From Streptomyces harbinensis (lineage in GTDB: Bacteria > Actinomycetota > Actinomycetes > Streptomycetales > Streptomycetaceae), in NCBI RefSeq assembly GCF_900116145.1, contig NZ_FPAB01000005.1, forward strand, positions 496,001-560,000: a stretch of DNA of 64,000 nt, written 5' to 3'. The translations under genes were made by a program, and so were the position numbers. Shown piece by piece: positions 58,254 to 64,000 of the stretch; the stretch's first letter is position 1, and each line of letters starts with the position of its first letter. The notes beneath the pieces were generated by a model. It was given only the letters and a program-made list of their open reading frames with translations. It ran no database searches and had not been told where the DNA came from.

Positions 58254-59543
58254 GCTGCCCGGGCCGGAGGCCGCCTCCGGCAGGTGAGCCAGGAACCAGT
58301 CTTGGGCCAGTTCGGCGACCTCCGAGAGGGCCCCGGGTTCCTCGAAGAGATGGGTGGCGCCCGGCACCACCGTCAGCCGGGTCTCGCCGCGCAGCTGCTC
58401 CTGGGCCTCGCGGTTCAGCTCGATCACCGGCTCGTCCCGGCCGCCCACGATCAGCAGGGTGGGCGCGTGCACCTCGGTCAGCCGGGGCCCGGCCAGGTCG
58501 GGCCGCCCGCCCCGTGACACCACCGCCGCGACGGCCCCGTCCCCCTGCTCGGCGGCGGCCCACAGGGCGGCGGCAGCCCCGGTGCTGGCGCCGAAGTAGC
58601 CGACGGGCAGTTCGGGATGGCGCTCGCGCAGCCAGCGGGTCGCCTCGCGCAGCCGGCCGGCCAGCAGCCGGGTGTCGAAGACACTGGCCCGGTCGGACTC
58701 CTCCTCGCCGGTCAGCAGATCGAAGAGCAGCGTGCCGAGCCCGGCCTGCCGCATCGCCTCGGCGACGAACCGGTTGCGCGGGCTGAGCCGGCCGCTGCCG
58801 CTGCCGTGCGCGAACATCACCACGCCGATGGCGCCCACCGGCACCAGCAGTTCGCCGGTCAGCGTCCGCCGCCGGCCGTCCCGGTCCACCACCGGGATGC
58901 CGGCCTCCTCGGGCCGGGCGTGCGCCAGACAGGCGACGACCTCCTGGTCGGTGGTCGGCGCGAAATCCTCGTAGAACTGCCCGACCGCCGCGAAGTCGGC
59001 CGGGGTCAGCGGACAGACCAGCTCATCGGCGTCCCGGCCCACCCGGGCCGCCCAGTCCGGTGGCGCCACCGGCACGGCGAGCACCACCCGCGCGGCGCCC
59101 CGCTCCCGCGCCGAGCGGCAGGCGGCCCGCGCGGTGGCGCCGGTGGCCATCCCGTCGTCCACGACCAGCGCCGTCCGCCCGCGCAGTGACACCCGGGGCC
59201 GGCCGGCCCGGTACGCCTGCGCCCGGCGGGTCAGCTCGGTCCGCTCGGTGCGCTCCACGGCCGCCAGCTCCCGGTCGGTGATGTGGGCGCCCCTGATGAC
59301 CTCGTCATTGATGATCCGGGCGCCGTCCTCCCCGATCGCGCCCATCGCCACCTCCGGCTGGAACGGCACCCCGAGCTTGCGGACCACCCCGACGTCCAGC
59401 GGCGCCCACAGCGCCCTGGCCACCTCGGCGGCCACCGGCACCCCGCCCCGGGACAGCCCGATGACGACCACGTCCTGCCCGCGCAGGTGCCCCACGGCGA
59501 CGGCCAGCCGCCGCCCCGCGTCGAGCCGGTCCACGAAGGTCAT
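58239..59543 (-). CDS. Phosphoribosyltransferase-alpha/beta-hydrolase fusion
   Basis: A 434-aa two-domain protein. Residues 1-205 form a type I phosphoribosyltransferase: VVVIGLSRGGVPVAAEVA and the PRPP loop ALVVDDGMATGATARAA. Residues 225-425 form an alpha/beta-hydrolase of the dienelactone-hydrolase type: nucleophile region VGYFGASTGAAAALWA, Asp in LIVGGRDEPVI and His in VPGATHLFEEP. The fusion is known in actinobacteria and may act on nucleotide or purine analogues; the substrate is not known. Divergent from the ergothioneine operon. Confidence 0.9.
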   Translation of the reverse strand: MTFVDRLDAGRRLAVAVGHLRGQDVVVIGLSRGGVPVAAEVARALWAPLDVGVVRKLGVPFQPEVAMGAIGEDGARIINDEVIRGAHITDRELAAVERTERTELTRRAQAYRAGRPRVSLRGRTALVVDDGMATGATARAACRSARERGAARVVLAVPVAPPDWAARVGRDADELVCPLTPADFAAVGQFYEDFAPTTDQEVVACLAHARPEEAGIPVVDRDGRRRTLTGELLVPVGAIGVVMFAHGSGSGRLSPRNRFVAEAMRQAGLGTLLFDLLTGEEESDRASVFDTRLLAGRLREATRWLRERHPELPVGYFGASTGAAAALWAAAEQGDGAVAAVVSRGGRPDLAGPRLTEVHAPTLLIVGGRDEPVIELNREAQEQLRGETRLTVVPGATHLFEEPGALSEVAELAQDWFLAHLPEAASGPGSARAA

Positions 59544-59737
59544 GCCTCAGCCCTCCTTCACCCCTTCTCCTTCCATGGCACCACCCCGGCTCCCATTCCG
59601 CACACCCCGGCCGCGGTGCCCCGCGCCCGGTGTCCGCCCGCCCGGATGGGTCACCTGCGGCGGCGGGCCGGGGAGCGGGCCGGGAGACTGGTGAGGTGTT
59701 TGTCCGGAAAGGCCGAAAAATCCGAAAGGGAGGCGGC

Positions 59738-60268
59738 ATGGCGCGTTCACGGCGGCAGGACGCCGGGCTGCTGGTGCTGCGCGCCGGCACCGGCGGGGTG
59801 CTCTTCGCCCACGGCGCCCAGATCCTCTTCGGCTGGTTCGGCGGCCCTGGCCTCGCCGCCGCCTCCGTCGGCATGGAACGGATGGGCTTCCGCCCCGGCC
59901 GCCCCAGCGCCCTGCTCGCCGGAGGCTCCCAGCTGGCCGGCGGCACCCTGCTCGCGGCCGGACTCGCCACCCCCGTCGCCGGAGCCGTCGCCGCCGGCGC
60001 CATGGCCGGGGCGGTCGCCGTCCACACCCCGGGCGGCTTCTTCTCCGTCTCCGGCGGCTACGAGTTCCCCGCCCTCCTCGGCTGGACCGCCGCCGCGCTC
60101 GGCATCGCGGGACCGGGCCGCTACTCCGCCGACCACCTCACCGGCCACCGCCTGAACCGGCCCCGCACGGCCCGCCTCGCCTTCCTGGCCACCGCCGCCC
60201 TCACCGCCGCCGTCCTGCGCCGCCGCGCCGCCCGCCTCCCCCACGGACCCGAGGAGCCCACCCCATGA
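59738..60268 (+). CDS. DoxX-family membrane protein leading the egt operon
   Basis: A 176-aa membrane protein of the DoxX type with four hydrophobic segments: VLRAGTGGVLFAHGAQILFGWFGG at the N-terminus, GGSQLAGGTLLAAGLATPVAG, GAMAGAVAVHTPGGFF and GYEFPALLGWTAAALGIAGPG. DoxX proteins bind quinones or act in redox protection. The stop overlaps the egtA start (ATGA), so it is the first gene of the ergothioneine operon, an unusual partner. GGGAGG ribosome site five bases before the ATG at 59738. Confidence 0.85.
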   Translation: MARSRRQDAGLLVLRAGTGGVLFAHGAQILFGWFGGPGLAAASVGMERMGFRPGRPSALLAGGSQLAGGTLLAAGLATPVAGAVAAGAMAGAVAVHTPGGFFSVSGGYEFPALLGWTAAALGIAGPGRYSADHLTGHRLNRPRTARLAFLATAALTAAVLRRRAARLPHGPEEPTP

Positions 60269-61620
60269 CGACCGCACCCGCCGCCGTCCCCCTGCGGGAA
60301 GCCGACGCCGAGGCCCACATCGGCGGTACCTGCTTCACCACCGGACCACCCGGCCGCGTCGGTGCCGAACTGGAGTGGCTCGTCCACGACCGCGCCGACC
60401 CGCGCCGCATGGTGCCCGCCCGCCGTGTCGACGCCGCCCTCGCCGCCCTGGAGCGGCCCGGCACCGCCGGACTGCCCTGCGGCAGCCGGCTCACCCGCGA
60501 ACCCGGCGGCCAGGTCGAGCTGAGCACCCCGCCCGCCGCCTCCCTCACCGAGGCCGTCCGCGCCACCGCCACCGACCTCGCCGCCGTCCGCTCCGCCCTG
60601 GCCGGCGAAGGACTGGCCACCGGCCCCCTCGGCCTGGAACCCGTCCGCGACCTGCCCCGCGTCCTGCACCACCCCCGCTACGGCGCCATGGAATCCTCCT
60701 TCGACCGGGCAGGACCGTGGGGCCGGGTGATGATGCGGGCCACCGCCTCCGTCCAGATCAACCTCGACGCGGGCGACGACTCGGACGGCCCCACCGGCTA
60801 CCGCTACCGCTGGCGGCTCGCCCACCGGCTCGGCCCGGTGCTGGTCGCCGCGTTCGCCAACTCCCCGCTGTGGCGGGGCCGCCGCACCGGCTGGGTCTCC
60901 ACCCGGCAGGCCATCTGGGCCCGCATGGACCCCACCCGCACCCGGCCGCCCGACGCCGACCCCACCGACACCGACCCCCGTACCGCCTGGACCCGCTACG
61001 TCCTGGACGCCCACCTGCTGTGCGTCCGCCGCACCCCGCCCGCCGGCTGGGACGCGCCCGGCGGAGTGACGTTCCGCTCCTGGCTGCGCGGCGCACTCGG
61101 CGACCACCGCCCCCGGCCGGACGACCTCGACTACCACCTCGGCACCCTCTTCCCGCCCGTCCGCCCGCGCGGCTGGCTCGAACTGCGCATGGTGGACGCG
61201 CAGAGCGGCGACCGCTGGGCCGTACCGCTGGCCCTCGCCGCCACCCTGCTCGACGACCCGGTCGCCGCCGAGGCCGCCCACGCCGCCACCGAACCCCTCA
61301 CCCGCGGCCGGCCGCACCCACCCACCGCCGTCTGGCTGCGCGCCGCCCAGCGCGGCCCCGCCGACCCCGAACTCGGCCGCGCCGTCCGCGCCTGCTTCGC
61401 CGCCGCCGACGCAGCGCTCGGCCGCGACCCGCACGCCGCCGGCCTGCGCGGCGTCGTCGCCGACTTCGCCGACCGGTACGCCGCCCGTGGACGCTGCCCC
61501 GCCGACGACCACCTGCACCCCGACCGCCCCGCCCGCCCCGGCCCCGTCCACCGGCAGCACACCACCCACCAGGCCGACCGCCCCGCCGATCCGCCCGCCC
61601 CCGGGAGGTACCGGCCATGA
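60265..61620 (+). CDS. egtA: Glutamate-cysteine ligase EgtA
   Basis: A 451-aa ATP-dependent ligase making gamma-glutamylcysteine for ergothioneine. GAELEWLVHD is the family's first motif, then GGQVELSTPP, MMRATASVQINLDAG and LAHRLGPVLVAAFANSPLWRGRRTGWVSTRQAIW with the substrate and ATP/Mg residues, and WLELRMVDAQSGDRW. The C-terminal 40 residues are Pro/His-rich. It overlaps DoxX and egtB by four bases each. Confidence 0.93.
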   Translation: MTTAPAAVPLREADAEAHIGGTCFTTGPPGRVGAELEWLVHDRADPRRMVPARRVDAALAALERPGTAGLPCGSRLTREPGGQVELSTPPAASLTEAVRATATDLAAVRSALAGEGLATGPLGLEPVRDLPRVLHHPRYGAMESSFDRAGPWGRVMMRATASVQINLDAGDDSDGPTGYRYRWRLAHRLGPVLVAAFANSPLWRGRRTGWVSTRQAIWARMDPTRTRPPDADPTDTDPRTAWTRYVLDAHLLCVRRTPPAGWDAPGGVTFRSWLRGALGDHRPRPDDLDYHLGTLFPPVRPRGWLELRMVDAQSGDRWAVPLALAATLLDDPVAAEAAHAATEPLTRGRPHPPTAVWLRAAQRGPADPELGRAVRACFAAADAALGRDPHAAGLRGVVADFADRYAARGRCPADDHLHPDRPARPGPVHRQHTTHQADRPADPPAPGRYRP

Positions 61621-62999
61621 GCGAGTACACCCTGCCCCGCGACCCGGCGGAACTCGCCGACGCCCTCGCCCCCGAGGCCGTCCTCGACGCCGCCCGGCGC
61701 CGCACCCTGGCCCTCACCGACTGCCTCGGCGACGACGAACTCATGGCCCAGCACTCCCCGCTGATGTCCCCGCTCGGCTGGGACCTGGCGCACATCGGCA
61801 ACCAGGAGGAGATCTGGCTGGTCCGCCGGGCCGGCGGCCGGCCGCCGCTGCGCCCCGACCTCGACCCGCTGTACGACGCCTTCCGGCACCCGCGCGCCGA
61901 CCGCCCCGCCCTGCCGCTGCTGAAACCCGGGCCGGCCCGCCGCTACCTCGCCGAGGTACGCGAAGCGGCCCTGGAGATCCTGGAGTCCACCCCCCGCCAC
62001 GCGGACAGCCCCGACCCGCTGCTCCGCCACGGCTTCGTCTTCGGCATGATCGCCCAGCACGAACAGCAGCACGACGAGACCATGCTCGCCACCCACCAGC
62101 TGCGGTCCGGGCCCCCCGTGCTCGACGCCCCGCCGCCCCCGCCCGCCCCGGCGGACGCCGCCGGCCTGCCCGCCGAGGTCCTGGTACCGGGCGGCCCCTT
62201 CACCATGGGCACCAGCACCGACCCCTGGGCCCTGGACAACGAACGCCCCGCCCACAGCGTCGAACTGCCGCCGTTCTGGCTCGACACCGTGCCCGTCACC
62301 AACGCCGCCTACCAGGACTTCATCGACGACGGCGGCTACGCCGACCCCCGCTGGTGGGACCCGGCCGGCTGGGAGCACCGGATCCGCGCGGACCTCAGCG
62401 CCCCGCAGTTCTGGCAGCGCGACGGCGCGCACGGCTCCTGGTACCGGCGCCGCTTCGGCCGCACCGAACCGGTGCCGCCCGACCAGCCCGTGCTGCACGT
62501 GTGCTGGTACGAGGCCGACGCGTACGCCCGCTGGGCCGGCCGCCGGCTGCCCACCGAGGCCGAATGGGAGAAGGCCGCCCGCCACGACCCGGCCACCGGG
62601 CGCGACACGCGCTACCCCTGGGGCGACGACAGCCCCGAGCCCGACCGGGCCGGGCTCGGCCAGCGCCACCTCCAGCCCGCCCCGGCCGGCTCCCACCCGG
62701 CCGGCGCCGCCCCCAGCGGCGCCCGGCAACTGCTCGGCGACGTCTGGGAGTGGACCGCCTCCGGCTTCACCCCCTACCCCGGGTTCACCGCCTTCCCCTA
62801 CCGCGAGTACAGCGAGGTCTTCTTCCCCGCGCCCGGCGCCCCGAGCCCGTACAAGGTGCTGCGCGGCGGCTCCTTCGCCACCGACCCGGTGGCCTGCCGC
62901 TCCACCTTCCGCAACTGGGACCACCCGGTCCGCCGCCAGATCTTCGCCGGCTTCCGCACCTGCCGCGACGCCGTACCCGCCGACGAGGGGAGACCCTGA
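61617..62999 (+). CDS. egtB: Sulfoxide synthase EgtB
   Basis: A 460-aa iron-dependent enzyme that joins gamma-glutamylcysteine and hercynine with oxygen. The DinB-like N-domain carries the iron histidines in GWDLAHIGNQEEIW and AQHEQQHDETML; the formylglycine-type C-domain contains PGGPFTMGTS, PVTNAAYQDFI, RLPTEAEWEKAAR, DVWEWTASGF and KVLRGGSF. Start overlaps the egtA stop, stop overlaps egtC. Confidence 0.95.
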   Translation: MSEYTLPRDPAELADALAPEAVLDAARRRTLALTDCLGDDELMAQHSPLMSPLGWDLAHIGNQEEIWLVRRAGGRPPLRPDLDPLYDAFRHPRADRPALPLLKPGPARRYLAEVREAALEILESTPRHADSPDPLLRHGFVFGMIAQHEQQHDETMLATHQLRSGPPVLDAPPPPPAPADAAGLPAEVLVPGGPFTMGTSTDPWALDNERPAHSVELPPFWLDTVPVTNAAYQDFIDDGGYADPRWWDPAGWEHRIRADLSAPQFWQRDGAHGSWYRRRFGRTEPVPPDQPVLHVCWYEADAYARWAGRRLPTEAEWEKAARHDPATGRDTRYPWGDDSPEPDRAGLGQRHLQPAPAGSHPAGAAPSGARQLLGDVWEWTASGFTPYPGFTAFPYREYSEVFFPAPGAPSPYKVLRGGSFATDPVACRSTFRNWDHPVRRQIFAGFRTCRDAVPADEGRP

Positions 63000-63862
63000 T
63001 GTGCCGCCACCTCGCCTATCTGGGCATCGCCCCGATCTCCCTGGCCGAACTGCTCACCGCACCGCCCGGCAGCCTGTACGAACAGTCCTGGGCGCCGCGC
63101 AAACAGCAGCACGGCACGGTCAACGCCGACGGCTTCGGCATCGGCTGGTACCCCGGCGACCCGTACGAGGGCGCCGAACCCGCCCGCTACCGGCGCGCCC
63201 TGCCGATCTGGAACGACCGCAACCTGCCCGAGCTGACCGCCGCCATCGCCAGCACCGCCGTCCTGGCCGCGGTCCGCTCCGCCACCCCCGGCACCAGCCC
63301 GGACGAGGCCGTCACCGCCCCGTACCGCTCGGGCCGCTGGCTGTTCTCCCACAACGGCGCCATCGACGCCTGGGAGCGCCTCCCCGACGACCTCGGCCCG
63401 GCCGCCGGACCGCTGCGCACCGCCGACCTGCTCGCCGGGGCCGGCCGCTGCGACTCCGCCCTGCTGTGGACGCTTCTGGAGCGCCGGCTGGCGGCCGGCC
63501 TGCCGCCGGTGGACGCGGTCGCCGCCCTGGTGCGCGCCGTGGCCGCCGTCCGCCCCGCCGCCCGGCTGAACCTGCTGCTCACCGACGGGGACACCGTCAT
63601 CGCCACCCGGCACGGCGACTCCCTGTGGTACGCGCAGACGCCCGGCCGGGTCCTGGTCGCCTCCGAGCCCACCCCCGGACTCACCAGCGGCGGCGCGGCC
63701 GACTGGCGGGAGATCCCGGAGGGCTCGCTGGTGCTCGCCACCCGCTCGGGGGTGCGCAGCGCCCCGCTGCGGCCCGCGTCCGACGCCGGGCGCGGCCACC
63801 CCCGTACCGCGCGCCGGCCCGGGCCCGCGCCGATCCTCACCGTGGAAGGGACCAACCCGTGA
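62999..63862 (+). CDS. egtC: Gamma-glutamyl hercynylcysteine sulfoxide amidase EgtC
   Basis: A 287-aa class II glutamine-amidotransferase-fold hydrolase that removes glutamate from the EgtB product. The N-terminal nucleophile is Cys2 (MCRHLAYLG); NADGFGIGWYP, SNAHPF-like RSATPGTSPDEAV, and LFSHNGAIDAW define the active site. The C-tail is Arg/Pro-rich. Overlaps egtB by one base and egtD by four (GTGA). Confidence 0.94.
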   Translation: MCRHLAYLGIAPISLAELLTAPPGSLYEQSWAPRKQQHGTVNADGFGIGWYPGDPYEGAEPARYRRALPIWNDRNLPELTAAIASTAVLAAVRSATPGTSPDEAVTAPYRSGRWLFSHNGAIDAWERLPDDLGPAAGPLRTADLLAGAGRCDSALLWTLLERRLAAGLPPVDAVAALVRAVAAVRPAARLNLLLTDGDTVIATRHGDSLWYAQTPGRVLVASEPTPGLTSGGAADWREIPEGSLVLATRSGVRSAPLRPASDAGRGHPRTARRPGPAPILTVEGTNP

Positions 63863-64000
63863 CGGACACCCCCCGCTTCACCCTGGAGAACCTGCTGCCC
63901 GCCGGCCACCGGGCCACCTCGCTGGCCGAGGACGTCAGAAACGGCCTGACCGGCATGCCCAAGACGCTGCCGCCCAAATGGTTCTACGACGAACGCGGCA
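63859..64000 (+). CDS. egtD: Histidine N-alpha-methyltransferase EgtD (3' end outside the window)
   Basis: The first 47 residues of EgtD, the SAM-dependent enzyme converting histidine to hercynine, the first step of ergothioneine synthesis. The visible part, with LAEDVRNGLTGMPKTLPPKWFYDERG, matches the family N-terminus. GTG start overlaps the egtC stop. The gene runs off the window end. Confidence 0.9.
   Translation, partial: MTDTPRFTLENLLPAGHRATSLAEDVRNGLTGMPKTLPPKWFYDERG

Noticed and set aside
1..64000. Insertion sequences, prophage or CRISPR arrays
   Set aside because: No transposase, integrase, terminase or regularly spaced repeats were seen on either strand; the only broken genes have simple point or deletion causes.

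Overview
The window is high-GC actinomycete DNA, most likely from a Streptomyces chromosome. The evidence is the G/C-biased third codon positions, many GTG starts, ATGA/GTGA gene overlaps, and typical Streptomyces families: DUF397/DUF5753 regulators, conservon proteins, Kgd-type 2-oxoglutarate enzyme, FxSxx-type peptide genes and an ergothioneine operon. Two genes carry the rare TTA leucine codon. I see no rRNA, tRNA, CRISPR array or insertion sequence.

Layout. 1-5.5 kb: the end of an amino-acid ABC transporter, a short-chain dehydrogenase, a Uma2-type nuclease-fold protein, a deletion scar that beheads two divergent genes (AraC regulator and DUF2000), a GNAT acetyltransferase and a quinone-reductase-like enzyme. 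5.5-14.7 kb: a divergent GntR/FCD regulator and a seven-gene, translationally coupled operon (MFS permease, DhaK-DhaL kinase, RpiB-like, TIM-like and xylose-isomerase-like enzymes, an apionate-oxidoisomerase-like dehydrogenase, transketolase). It looks like a route that turns a four-carbon sugar or a branched sugar acid into erythrose-4-phosphate. 14.7-21.5 kb: a glutaredoxin-like membrane protein, a TetR/SDR pair with a double operator, two DUF5753 regulator loci (one killed by an in-frame TAA), a three-gene small-protein cassette and a broken methyltransferase. 21.5-23.6 kb: a PadR/DUF4097 operon with twin operators, and a DUF6104 protein.

23.7-37 kb is the most unusual region. A Trypco1 protein, a trypsin-like protease with a VMAP-like tail, a MoxR AAA+ ATPase and a vWA-like/TPR protein form a VMAP-type ternary conflict system. 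It is followed by an FxsA-like RiPP precursor with a non-standard C-terminus, an FxsB-like radical SAM/SPASM maturase, a HExxH peptide-hydroxylase-like protein and a TIR-like/NB-ARC/TPR protein. The order suggests that a peptide modification module and an NTPase/protease switch work as one system.

37-64 kb is mostly core: metallo-beta-lactamase-fold protein and AraC regulator, kgd, a two-component system, spermidine-synthase-like and PP2C-like proteins, a conservon reduced to CvnA-CvnB, NlpC/P60 and CHAP wall proteins, a YeeE/YedE sulfur transporter behind a short Cys-containing leader ORF, a TetR regulator with a TTA codon, a site-2 protease, PolX, a lipoprotein, a phosphoribosyltransferase-hydrolase fusion, and DoxX-egtA-egtB-egtC-egtD, the last cut by the window edge.
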